From Adiantum capillus-veneris (lineage: Eukaryota > Streptophyta > Polypodiopsida > Polypodiales > Pteridaceae): 64,000 nt of DNA. Where the stretch lies: NCBI GenBank assembly GCA_014529385.2, contig CM043969.1:16985446-17049445 (forward strand), written 5' to 3'. The first letter of the stretch is position 1; the number at the start of each line of letters is the position of its first letter. Position numbers and translations under genes: made by a program. A model generated the notes under the pieces. That model was given only the letters and a program-made list of their open reading frames with translations. It searched no databases and was not told where the DNA came from. Positions 32,226 to 42,600 of the stretch are shown here, piece after piece.

Positions 32226-32425
32226 GAAGAAAAGACAGCAGTGGTTGAAGAAAAGTGGCACTCCAAGGAGTTCTAAATGAAAAGAAAACTACTCTAAAGT
32301 AACTACACAGAGAGGTTGAAGAAAAGACAGCAGTGGTAGAAGAAAAGACAGCAATGGTTGAAGAAAAGAGGCACTCCAAGGAGTTCTAAATGAAAAGAAA
32401 ACTACTCTAAAGTAACTACACAGAG
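32226..32425 (+). repeat. Tandem duplication of ~87 bp, period ~113 bp
   Basis: GAAGAAAAGACAGCAGTGG begins at about 32226 and again at about 32319 and 32339. GGCACTCCAAGGAGTTCTAA to CTACACAGAG is present twice. The repeat extends the Glu/Lys-rich coiled-coil stretch. Confidence 0.85.
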
Positions 32426-33153
32426 TTCATACTACCCCAAAGAAGGATAATATAAAAAAGTATATCTACCAATCCTTGGTAGATATTTTAGATGTTGAAG
32501 GGAATCTTACAGTGAGTATGGAAGTCTTACAGAGTCTATGGACTCCATAAAGGCTGATCTAGAAGAAAAAGATGAGAAGTACACAACAAATTTAGTCAAC
32601 CAAGCATTGATGGACTACTTGCAGAACCAGGAACAAGATGACCGGACAGTATGCTAGCTACCACCTCATCCCAACTGTGTCCAAGTCCCGGACTGAGTAC
32701 TAGAATGGTTCCTAACTAAGGATGATATCATTGTGAACCCACATGTAAAGGACCCATCAATAATGAAAATTAGGAGCCCAGGTTTACATCTAGATATGCT
32801 ACCAGGAGACAAGCCTAGGAATCATATAAAAGATATGCTAGTTAAACTACAAATTGCCAGAGGGGTCGTTGGTCAAAAGATAAAAATGTTGTTGGAAAGA
32901 AATTCTACCAATAGCAGAGGGCCGAAGACCCTGATGACCCTCAAAGAGCAAGAAATGAGCCTCAAAACTCTTTTTCATCTGGTTTGAATCACTAGAAAGA
33001 TGATACAATAGGAGAACCAAATTGTAATGAACTTCATAAAATTTGTCCCAGAGTCCCTAATCTTAGTATATGCACTGCCTACTAAAGAAGTTGAATTGCC
33101 TTGCTCTTTCTCAGCTTTGTACCCAAAGTATACTCAGCCAACTGATTAGCAGA

Positions 33154-33252
33154 GGTATATTAAGACACTTGATGACATGAGAGATTGGTATATTAAGACA
33201 CTTGATGACATGCGAGATTGGTATATTAAGACACTTGATGACATGAGAGATT
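33154..33252 (+). repeat. Three in-frame copies of a 33-bp unit
   Basis: Units 33154-33186, 33187-33219 and 33220-33252 differ at one base (a G/A to C/G change in the second copy). Each encodes the 11-residue peptide WYIKTLDDMRD in the open frame that follows. The near-identity implies recent expansion compared with the decay around it. Confidence 0.95.
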
Positions 33253-33620
33253 GGTATGAAAGAATCACCATAGAATGGACTGCCCGGAAGAATGTTATGG
33301 ATGAATCTCTGAAGAAGGATCAGGTGGATGATTTGCAATATGCCTTGCAGACATTTTGTTTGAAGATGGATCAATGGCATGTCCAAATTAGACAGCTGAT
33401 AAAGATCACCAATGAGCTTCTTCAACTAACAGTCGAAGCCTCCAAGATCCTAGAGAAAGACCTAGCAAACAAGGTAGCTTCTGAACCCCAATTCAGGCAG
33501 ATGGCTGAAATTCTGTTTGAAGCCAGAATCAAAGTCAACCAGCCACTTCCTAAAGGATGGATTCACACGGCCTCACTTTGTCACAAGCTTGCTAGAGCTA
33601 GATTGACCACAAGTCAATGA
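33177..33620 (+). pseudogene. Gypsy-B 3' frame with 11-residue repeats
   Basis: A 147-codon frame in the extra 3' region. It starts within the 11-residue repeats and continues as a helical, charged protein (KDQVDDLQYALQTFCLKMDQ, LTVEASKILEKDLANKVA). It ends HTASLCHKLARARLTTSQ. No known domain was recognised. Upstream codons in this frame extend to about 33150. Confidence 0.5.
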
Positions 33621-33910
33621 GCACTCTATGATTTTGAAACAAAGACTTGGAATGCTTCAATGCCATATGAAATGGAAATGAAGATTACATGCAAGGAGCA
33701 ATTGGAGTAGGAAGCTCTCTATTACCTAATCCAAAAGCAGAATGCTGATACCAGTACCCTAGTGGACTCCAGTGCTCCACCATGGATACTTTGGAAATCT
33801 CCAAAGAAGAAGGCTTCAGATAAACAAAAGACAGCCAGGTGGACTAAGAATGCTTAATTCATATTGGATTAATCAAAGGACTTACTGAAATTTTGGAAAT
33901 TCCAATTCAA

Positions 33911-33928
33911 AGAAAAGGGGGAAGGAAA
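33911..33928 (+). other. Gypsy-B polypurine tract
   Basis: AGAAAAGGGGGAAGGAAA lies immediately before the 3' LTR. Confidence 0.8.
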
Positions 33929-34354
33929 TGTAGACAATGGGAACAACCACTAGACAAGAATTCAAACCAATGGGCTGAACTGGTAATTATTGAGCTCAAT
34001 TACTATGGTAATTGCAAAATGGGTAGACAGTCTTAGTTCGGCAGCTAATAGGACCCACTATTCATTTTGTGAATTACCTTGTTACACCTTGTGACCTTTT
34101 TGACTATCACTGAGTCTAGTCTTGGAGCTCATTCTTCTCTTTGTACTTCCTTTGTCATTAAGTCTAGAGCAGACTTTGGCTCATATTTTTGTACTCTAGT
34201 TATACCAATCTGAATACATATTCCATTTCCAGTTTCCGTTTTAGTTTGAGTCTTGTATTTCATTTCAGTCTGTCTATTCTGATTCTGCTTGTATGATCTA
34301 AGCTAACTCTAACTCACCAACTTGGAATAGATGTCACAAGTGACACTCATTCCA
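33929..34354 (+). repeat. Gypsy-B 3' LTR
   Basis: It runs from TGTAGACAATGGGAACAACC to GACACTCATTCCA. It is about 20 bp shorter than the 5' copy through several small deletions. Confidence 0.85.
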
Positions 34355-34490
34355 AGAAACCTCATTCAAAGGTGGTGGATAACAATGTTCATCACTATAG
34401 AGAGAGATTTTTTGAGAGCCTCTATATTAGTTAAAGCTATTCACATTCTCTTATGCTATCATATGCAACATACAATGATGCAACTTTAAG

Positions 34491-34656
34491 TCGAATTTCT
34501 TTGATATCCAATAACACTTCAATTGTTGCTTTTTTGGATCAACAAGAGAGTGACATATTCGTATCTATTTAAGTCGGCTTTCTTTGATATCCAATAACAC
34601 TTCAACTATTGTTTTTTTGGAACAAGAAGAAAGAGACGTATTCACATCTATTTAAT
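34491..34656. repeat. Tandem duplication, 83-bp unit
   Basis: Units 34491-34573 and 34574-34656 share TTTCTTTGATATCCAATAAC and end in TATCTATTTAA/CATCTATTTAA. They lie in a 450-bp stretch between Gypsy-B and the next element, in which nothing else was recognised. Confidence 0.85.
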
Positions 34657-34800
34657 TTTGAGCTAGCAAAATGTTCTAGAAAAGTTTGACGACTCGTCCA
34701 TAGGTCGGCGGGTTAAGATGGCATGGCAGTAGAACTAGTTCTCAACAAGGCCTTTTCCATCCTTTGATTCACACAACATGACCAAAATACAATATGTTGT

Positions 34801-35022
34801 TTAACCATCCTTTGGAAACTTTGAACGTTGCATCTTACCCAAAATATAGCCTTCACAAACATGCTTCATAGGTGCTTCAAGAGGCGGCAAAGAAGCAACC
34901 ATATCGTATTTTTGCATACATAGCAAATTGGCAAAATTCAGATGCCCAAAACATGCATGCAAAGTTTTGTATCTAAAATAGCCTTTGAATCTACAACTAC
35001 ATTTGCAAAATTCTTCCCACAC
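34801..35022 (-). pseudogene. Copia-2 relative: integrase zinc-binding region
   Basis: The minus-strand frame has KTLHACFGHLNFANLLCMQK and VCEGYILGKMQRSKFPKDG, the His-His-Cys-Cys region of copia integrase, in which the Cys-Cys pair reads CEGY. The catalytic core is not found downstream (below 34.8 kb), so the element is truncated here. Confidence 0.8.
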
Positions 35023-35025
35023 TTG

Positions 35026-35610
35026 TTATACAAAGTGAGCTATACAGTCCATGATGTTAAATGCAACAATTTCATCACCAAAACTAAGATCATGAACTGT
35101 ACATCTGTCATCCACAAATTTAACAACAAGAGAAATTCTAGCAAGTGCAGATGCAAATAAAAGATTCTTTTTGATCCCAGGTACATAAAGTGCATCAACA
35201 AAAGTAGAAGAACTGCCATTTGCAACAGTAAGCACAATCTTTCCAACTCCATCGATTGCATAAGAGGCATTGTGGGCACAAGTGACTGTATTACCATGAG
35301 GGACAGCCTTGAGAGGTGTAAAAAAGTCACGATGTGAGGTAATGTGCTTTGTAGTGCCACTGTCAAAGTACCACACATGTGAATTTGTAGCAACTGACAT
35401 ACATGCATCATGAATAGAAGGATCATAAGTGTACTCTGCACTAAATGCCCACTCTGCATTTACATCAGCATCACATTCTCCTTTCACAAAACATTCTACA
35501 ATAACTGCACTTGTAGTAGAACCTGCCGCTTTCTTCTTGGCCTCTTTTGCCTTCAATTTAGGACACTGCTTGATGAAGTGATCATTGGCCTTGCAATAAT
35601 GGCAACACAT
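35026..35610 (-). pseudogene. Copia-2 relative: zinc knuckle and protease
   Basis: A 194-codon frame begins CCHYCKANDHFIKQCPKLKA, a complete CCHC knuckle. It continues through the protease WYFDSGTTKHITSH and VGKIVLTVANGSSS to ALYVPGIKKNLLF. It is a close relative of the plus-strand copy at 16.0-16.6 kb (the same KQCPKLKAKEAKKK and HDACMSV), but better preserved. Gag lies directly upstream and the integrase scrap directly downstream. Confidence 0.85.
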
Positions 35611-35672
35611 CTTCTTCTTTCCCTTTTCACCAAAAATCCTAGACGAAGTGCTGTCAATAGAAGCATTAGGAA

Positions 35673-36240
35673 TCAGTGATTTTCCACTTTCAAAGAACCA
35701 TGAGAAGTGGCTACATTACTGTTACCACCTTTTCTTTGAGTAGCAATAGAAGCCTCTTCAACTACACGCTGTTTAGCTTTGTTTTTTCTTGAAAGTGACT
35801 CCTGCAATAGCAATGTGCATAATGCATCAAACTTGAAAACATCATGATTTCCTTGGGTCATAAATCTCCAAGTACTAGCAAAAGTTTGGTAAGAATTTGG
35901 CAATGCATCAAGAATTGTCTACACAAGGGAACTATCTGAAATGACTTTGCCTACAAAAATTAGTTGCTCATTTATACCCTTGATACCAACAAGGAAAGTG
36001 TCAGTGTCATCTTCCTCATGCAGAATCTTTAATTCCATCTCTTTACGCAACAATGCAATTTTAGCCTCATTGCAACTTGCATAAAGATCAGTCAGAATAT
36101 CCCAAGCCTATTTAGCTGATTTCGATGAGCGAATGTGAGGAGTAATACTGCACTTTATAGATAATGCAATTAATATGTGCACCTCTAACATCCCAATGAG
36201 CAGGGGCTTTCCATTCAAGGAGCAACAAAAACCGAGCGAA
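35673..36240 (-). pseudogene. Copia-2 relative: gag helical domain
   Basis: On the minus strand WDILTDLYASCNEAKIALLR, LKILHEEDDTDTFLVGI and LPNSYQTFASTWRF form the typical copia gag domain. Two in-frame TAG codons and a frameshift at about 36180 interrupt it. The frame 35673-35903 then leads towards the knuckle with a basic linker. The gag N-terminus is not next to it. A matching piece of the same family lies at 46.26-46.57 kb. Confidence 0.75.
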
Positions 36241-36471
36241 GCGAGTTTTTGAGCAAATATGAAGAACAACACCCTTCACAAATTGATCACAGAGCAAGGT
36301 ATATTGAAGAAAATAATCATGCCATACAGGATTCAACTAGCATCTCAGCACAAAATTAACACAAAATAGCGGAAGCATCAAAATTTTGAACATCTTTACT
36401 TTTGAGGCCCTAACAAAATCCCAAGTCACAGAAGTATATGCAAAGTGGTTAATTATGGATGCATCAAATAC

Positions 36472-36582
<111 letters not shown>

Positions 36583-36613
36583 TTTATTATCGTCCTCGGA
36601 GGTCAAATATGAC

Positions 36614-37094
36614 CTATGGGACCAAAGTTACATGTGATGTAGTATGTGTATGGCTGATGAGTGACTCTCGATGCTCCAAAATTGTAGTGATGAGAGTCGC
36701 AATGGAGAGCCCACACTTTGGCTGGGAGAGGAAAGTGTGTAGGTCTAAGTTATGGCTGAAAATGTGAGAGAAGCAAGCTCGGAGGTGATCAAAAGCTGAG
36801 CACTCTAGTAGTGTGTGGTACTCAGACTCTCGAACTTGCAGTGAGCATAATGTGCACAATCGATTTGACTCTTCTCCATTGCCCCAACGCCCTATCTCGC
36901 ATCGAAGGAAATGGGAGCTAAGACGAATTGCTGCGATAGTGCGTATCGCGGACAAGGGAATAGGCTCAAGCATGTAAGTGTGAGTACGGTTTCCTCTCTC
37001 AGCGAAGAACATGGTTTTGTAGTTGGGGGCAATATAGGTGGTGTAATGTATGAAGCGTGACCCACCGGATTTCTCCCAAGCCGTAATACATTGG
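36614..37094 (-). pseudogene. LINE-1 C-terminal zinc-binding domain
   Basis: It is in the same frame as the polymerase, separated from it by one TAA at about 37095. CITAWEKSGGSRFIHYTTYI leads into CTLCSLQVRESEYHTLLEC (C-X2-C-X10-H-X4-C, bases 36800-36856), the usual C-terminal knuckle of plant LINE polyproteins. The frame ends at 36614. Confidence 0.8.
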
Positions 37095-37096
37095 CG

Positions 37097-38930
37097 TTAT
37101 AGAAAAGCTTCATTCACCTGAGAGTCAATTGAAGCATCATGTAGCAAGTGTAATGCATCCCATCTCCCAAACCACTTCTTTATGTCTTGCATCCATCCCG
37201 TGCTCAAGATCTTGCTTTTATGCGTCTTTTGAACTTTTTTGCTTGCTTCCCATGCAATTGTGAAAAGTCGATGTGAGGGGTTTTGACGCATCTTTATCAT
37301 GTACTCCACAACCCTTTCCATGCCCATAACCTCAATTGGAAGAGATCCCGACTCAAGAAGTAGGAGCATATATGGTGTTTGTGTCTTAACTTGGAGAAAG
37401 TTTGTAAGAAAATGCTTTTGGACATTCTCAAACTCTTTCCAAGTAGACTTTGAGATGCTCCCGCCCCACACTTCAACTCCATAAAGAAGAACCGGTGTCA
37501 CCAATGCATCAAAAAGATACTTCTTGAGAACCCAACACTTGATGTTTCCCGCATTACACATGTTTTCAAATGCATAATATGCTCTCTTTCCCGCTTCCAA
37601 ACGACGCATAGCACATTCATGCCACTTGTGATTGGATGGAACCTCAAGGCCAAGGTACTTAAAGCTCTCAACAACTTCAAGTGTCTCGTTGTTGTACACA
37701 ATGCATGGCTTCTCCTTATGGTTGGTTTTCACAATCATAACCTTTGTTTTGGATTCATTTACAATCAGCCCACTATGCAAGCAAAAGTTCTCAAGGACAA
37801 CCATAAGCTTTTGTGCATCTTCTAAAGTGTGTGCTAGAAGCACTACATCATCCGCATACAACAAAAGCATGATTACCGCATTGCAAATAGTGACCTCTTC
37901 AATACCTTCTTCTTGCATAAAGTCAAGTACCATTTGTTCCAATTGATCGATGCATAGACCAAAGAGAGTTGGTGACAATGGACATCCTTGTTTAACCCCA
38001 ATAGTGCTTACAAAAATTTCTGAAATTTCTCTTCCCATGCGCAATTGACAAATCACCTTCTCATAGATTCGAGAAACCGCAAGCATAAACTCACTTGGCA
38101 CTTGGAGTTCTTCCATCCTTCTCCACAAATTGTTACGTGGAATCATATCAAAGGCTTTCTTAAAGTCCACAAAACAACAATACAATCGCTTGCCTTTCAA
38201 CCGACTTTCCTCCATGAGAACACGAAGAGTGACAAGATGATCAATGGTGCTATGGCATCGACGAAAACCTGCTTGTCCCTTTGCACGCTTGTCATTCTCT
38301 TCAGCCCAATCACTCAATTTCATCTCCATTATGCACCCAAACAACTTTGCCATAAGAGACCCAATCATTATAGTCCGGTAGTTGCTTACATTCTTTACAT
38401 CCCCTCCTTTATGCAAAGGCTTAACCCAATTAGTACTCCAATCATAAGGCATACCATGTTGAAGTGCAAGGTTGAACATATCACACATCCACTCATGGGT
38501 AAAATCTCCCGTCCATTTGATCATCTCCGGCTTGATACCTTGAAGATCTCCCGCTTTGCGAGTGGCCAACTTTTCAAGCCCACCGCATACATCCTCAATA
38601 GTAAAAAAAGACGGCATACATGGGAGTGAACCATAAAATGGCATTTTTTCAGTATTTTCTTTCTCATATAATTGCCTACAATGTGTGTACATATCCACTA
38701 GACTCAAGTTACCAAAATTCTCAACCCGCTTGCCTCTCAAGTTTCTCCAAAATCTTTCACATGCATGTGCCTTTTCTTGGACTTGAAATTCTTGTTGCTT
38801 TACTTCCCATCTTCTTCTCTTCTTTTGAATCAATGCCTTGTATGTATGCAATGCAGATCCTGACACATCCGCGAGAGGAGTGATCCCACCATGCCTTTCT
38901 ATGAATAATATTCCCTTGCTATCACAGCGT
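37097..38930 (-). pseudogene. LINE-1 reverse transcriptase
   Basis: An open frame of about 590-610 codons. Conserved blocks in order are GFRRCHSTIDHLVTLRVLM, YCCFVDFKKAFDMIPRNNLW, GVKQGCPLSPTLFGLCIDQL, LLLYADDVVLLAHT (YADD at 37847-37858), FKYLGLEV and VTPVLLYGVEVWGGS. These are the fingers, palm and thumb of LINE reverse transcriptases, used in target-primed reverse transcription. Reading extends upstream of the GTG at 38864-38866 in the same frame to a TAG near 38958. The domain is well preserved, but the whole element has upstream stops and frameshifts. Confidence 0.92.
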
Positions 38931-39060
38931 GCCCTGCAATGAGCCTGCCAAGCCTTCTATGGATCCTCTATTGTGATGAGGTATCCCAATTTCAAGGCCG
39001 ATGGCCACACGACTGTTCAAACCATGCCTTGCTCTTCCATTAAGGTGCATGCCCTCCTGA

Positions 39061-39429
39061 TGCATGCTTGAGAAAACTATTCTTAAATGTCAGGTATTGC
39101 ACTCCTGTACAAAGCATCAAGAGGTCCCTTATTCTACAATCAGGACAACACAACGCCATCTCTTATAAGGCTATGCGGAGCTCCAGAACCTTATTACCAC
39201 CCACCACACTTTATAATTGGCTATGGGGTCTCACTTCGTCTTCCTTTCCACTAGTTGTCTCTTCAAGCATTGTTTAGCCACCCTTGATGCCATAGTCAAT
39301 ATAATAGTGTGATGGCTAGAAGCGGAAGGGGGAAAGCACATCCCTCAACTTCTTTCCAATCACACCTCTTATTGTACATGAAAAAGATAGCATGAGTAGG
39401 GTGTTTTCAAGGGTTTGTATGCCCATGCA
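39061..39429. other. No recognised gene
   Basis: It may be decayed 5' LINE sequence. No endonuclease motif could be read. Confidence 0.3.
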
Positions 39430-39434
39430 CTAAG

Positions 39435-39587
39435 TGTGAGACCGCAAGGTAGACAAACATGCAACTAACCTCCCAACCATCCTATATATAGGCCCTTGGC
39501 CCTCTTCCATATATAGACCCCTTTACTGCATGTGTGTTCGGCACGTTGCCAGGGCCGTGCACGCCTAGTCCTACCCTTGGCATGACA
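39435..39587 (-). repeat. Left (3') 153-bp LTR
   Basis: It runs TGTGAGACC to GGCATGACA on the plus strand. It differs from the right copy at about nine positions by my count. CCTATATATAGG and CATATATAG could serve as TATA boxes on the minus strand. Confidence 0.9.
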
Positions 39588-39590
39588 TTA

Positions 39591-39602
39591 CTCTCCCCTT
39601 GG
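39591..39602 (-). other. Polypurine tract of the 153-bp-LTR element
   Basis: On the minus strand it reads CCAAGGGGAGAG, three bases before the LTR start TGTCATGCC. Confidence 0.7.
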
Positions 39603-42600
39603 AGAAGCATTTTTGTCCTTGAAAACACAAGTGGTGGTATCTTCATAAGAATAGTAATGTTTTCCACCATGGCATCCCTCATGGATCCAACGGTTCGTTG
39701 GATCGGAACCCGGTTCAGTGGGAGGTTCAATGAAATCAAGAATAGCATCTTGATTTTTCACATTGTTGTCCCTGTGCAACCGTCTTGATTAACCGACATA
39801 ACCAACATAGCATGGAACTCCATTTAGAACTCACTTGAGTATGCTAAATGAGTTATCGCAACTAAAAGGTGTCTAAATGCATACCTATGTTTCAAAATTT
39901 CTGAAGGTACTGGAACGTGCAATAAGACCTTTGCTCAACTTTCCATGAAAGTAACTTGTTGATATACTTATCAACACCAACCAAGTCCTTGACTTGCTAT
40001 TGTTTCTTGTCAGTAACCAACCTCATCCAAACTGATGATCAAGGTTGATAACTTGAGAATAATAGGCAGAGACTAAACCTAGTCGCAACACGCCTTTCAT
40101 CATGTGAAACGAATTCCCAACCAGAAAGGTAACCCATCCAGTTGTGTCGCTTCTTGCTAACGTATGCACTTAGCATATCCTTTAGCATGGTTAACTAATG
40201 TATACGCTTAGCAGTACTAAATAGAATGCTTGTATCCAATGCGGGATCAATAGCAGAGAATAAGAGTGAGGTGTTTTCCCCAATCAATTACAGACAGTCT
40301 TCCATGACTGATGATAACCTACGACTCACCAAGTGAGGTTCCAGTCGTATACTTGATGTGAATCTGACCAAAGTAAACTCATAGAGTTTAGATCATCCAA
40401 TCACAAACACCCATACTAAACCATTATCGTGTATGGCCGGGTGTGAACTCATAGTAAATCTGCAAGAGAGATTGCACTTGCAGTGCAAAAGGGTGCAGAA
40501 ACAATAAAGTCCTGGAATTTGCATGCCGCTCCAAATAAATTTGCGTTAAACACTAGGGCCCATAACACCTAGTGTGCATGCATTTAACACAAACATATCT
40601 GAACCTCAATTCCATGACGAGACTTTCCACGGTACGGTATGTGAAAGCCTTGCAACAAAAGCTGGACCATAATAGAATGTGAAAACTCAGTCACACCTAG
40701 GTACCAACCATGATACATTCTCATTAATAGAGTGCACTTGGCTATTTGTAGAAACAACCATCCATTATGTGGTGGTTTCACAGCACTTGTAATCGTAACA
40801 AGTTTGTACTTAGTACCCGATAATTTTTGGCCACTGAAATTGTTCATGATATTGTGTGCTCCAATTGTGTGCTCCAAATGGTCTAACAAATGGATGTGAC
40901 CAGTACCTAGGGACTTCATCGCGACACATCATTAGGAGTAAGCCGCTAGTGTCAGTCCCAGAGACTCATATTCTCCACATGTGAAATATATCTCAAATAA
41001 GGATGTCGAAAAAAAGGACATCCTTAAAGTATGAGATGTACTTGTGTGTGGAGGTAATGGCAAACACTCTGTGACATGAGTGAGAGGGACCCTCATTATC
41101 GTTGCTCCACATTGGCTAAACCGAACTCCTTGAGTTCCTAGACCATGTTGTATCCCATGAGACAACATGTGCCAGATAGAACCGTACCATGTAGGTCTGT
41201 AACTGTTTCAACAAGAGTCAAATCCATCATAGTATCTTGATGAATAGGGTAAAGAGAAAATGACACTATTTTCTCAAAATGCTATGCTCTTACATGACCT
41301 TGTCACCTGGCTAAAGAGCAAGCTGGATGAAAGCCTTCTTGCTCAAACATCCCTTTGACATAACTTAACCAAACTTAATTGGAAAGGAAAATAAACCCAA
41401 AAAGCATATACTTACAATGAGGTGGAAAATACCTGATACCTACTCGGAAGTCAAGTACATCCCTCAACCTGTAAGTGTACCATATCAAAATTTCTTTGAC
41501 ATGCTAATCACTAAAATTAGAGATTAGTTGAATGTGTCCACTAACCTGTGGTAGATTGCAGACTTCTTTCCTTGAAAGTACAACTGTGATAGATCAAACT
41601 GTGATCCTCAATGCCTATGGAGTGATTTAGTAATCACCCGCAGGGTCTTACCCCAAAACTGTGCTTCCATAGACACTCATAGTGCTATAGAGAGAGTAGG
41701 AGATACACACAAGTGAAATGCGTAGCTCTTATGAACAGCCATGCTGTCTCAACTGTTTGCTGCATCTAGACTCCGTGGGATAGATCAACTTCCATAATGA
41801 CAAGACTCTTGCTTGTCCATGAACGTCGATGGGTACTCCACTTGGTAGATCTGTTTGATCTTGAGAACAATCACCCAAGGATTGCCAACAGTTGGGTCTT
41901 ACCCTAGGTATGACAATGGCTCTTAGCCTTTGTGGCTCATAGCCCTTATGTCAATAACAAATTAGTGTTCAATCGACAAACCGAGGAAGACTAATTTGGG
42001 TGGCATCTTGGCCACTTTCTAGTTGAGAGTTAGAGCATCTTGGCTCAGGCTGACTCATGAGCAAAACATGTATCAAAAGCTTCTTAGAAAGTTTTCATTA
42101 TTCTTGGAGAGAGAAAGAGATAGCAAGCTGGGTTGAGGAAGGTTTCTTAACCTATTGTAGTGCGTACCCAATTTGTGTGCTCGTGTGCATCTTATGCCTA
42201 GGTTGCAGCTTATTCTATAAGCATACAACAATTTGTCTATATGACGCTCTCATCAAGAGAGGAAACAGAAAACACAAGTCAAATCTTGACCCATCTACCT
42301 TGTATGGGGTCGTGACTGTACGAGGATGACTTGAATAGGGCACTTTGTCTGTGAATCAAGTCCAAGTTTCAGGTTCTTTTTAGTGTTGTTGTGCATTGAC
42401 AGCAACCAAAAATCATGTCAAACAATCTAGAACTTATCTTGTCCTTAACAGAGTGTCTGGTGTTATAGCGGAAGCGTAAACCAAAAAGTGATGGAGTTCA
42501 GTTCCCCAAACTTGTGTGCCAATGCCCTTGATTCCAAGTCAATGGGCAGTATCTTGGCACAAGGGAGAAGCCTTGCTTCGTGTAAAATTGCCAAAGCACT

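Larger units (their letters stand above)
30224..33928 (+). pseudogene. Gypsy-B extra 3' region with coiled-coil and repeat peptides
   Basis: The 3.7 kb between integrase and the 3' LTR is longer than usual and keeps traces of coding sequence in the same direction. TFDPDIGAAKINGILVQATT is read at 30870-30960. MDQLRSMMLELMIDQNKDVR and KEIDKLKNENSILVEEK, coiled-coil-like, are read at 32105-32245. The best frame is at 33177-33620. Plant Ty3 lineages such as Athila and Tat carry an additional frame here, sometimes env-like. I see no signal peptide or membrane segment in this one, so a structural gag-like role is equally possible. Confidence 0.55.
23429..34354 (+). mobile_element. Gypsy-B: degenerate Ty3/gypsy element with both LTRs
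   Basis: Two related LTRs (23429-23874 and 33929-34354) bound 10.9 kb that reads gag, protease, part of reverse transcriptase, RNase H, integrase and a long extra 3' region. Integrase after the polymerase fixes it as Ty3-type. A Gypsy-C solo LTR interrupts gag. The LTR copies are clearly diverged, coding frames are broken throughout and the reverse transcriptase core is deleted, so it is old. Flanking pentamers AGAGA and AGAAA could be a decayed target duplication. Confidence 0.85.
36583..39060 (-). mobile_element. LINE-1: L1-like non-LTR retrotransposon, 5'-truncated
   Basis: Minus-strand reverse transcriptase and C-terminal zinc-binding domain with no LTRs. No apurinic endonuclease domain is recognised upstream of 39060, so it is truncated or decayed there. 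The 3' end borders a (TATC/CT)n tract rather than plain poly(A). It lies between the two parts of the minus-strand Copia-2 relative. Confidence 0.85.

Noticed and set aside
30224..33928. Retroviral-type envelope gene in Gypsy-B
   Set aside because: It lies where envelope-like frames occur, but no signal peptide, membrane segment or cleavage site is seen; peptides look coiled-coil and soluble.
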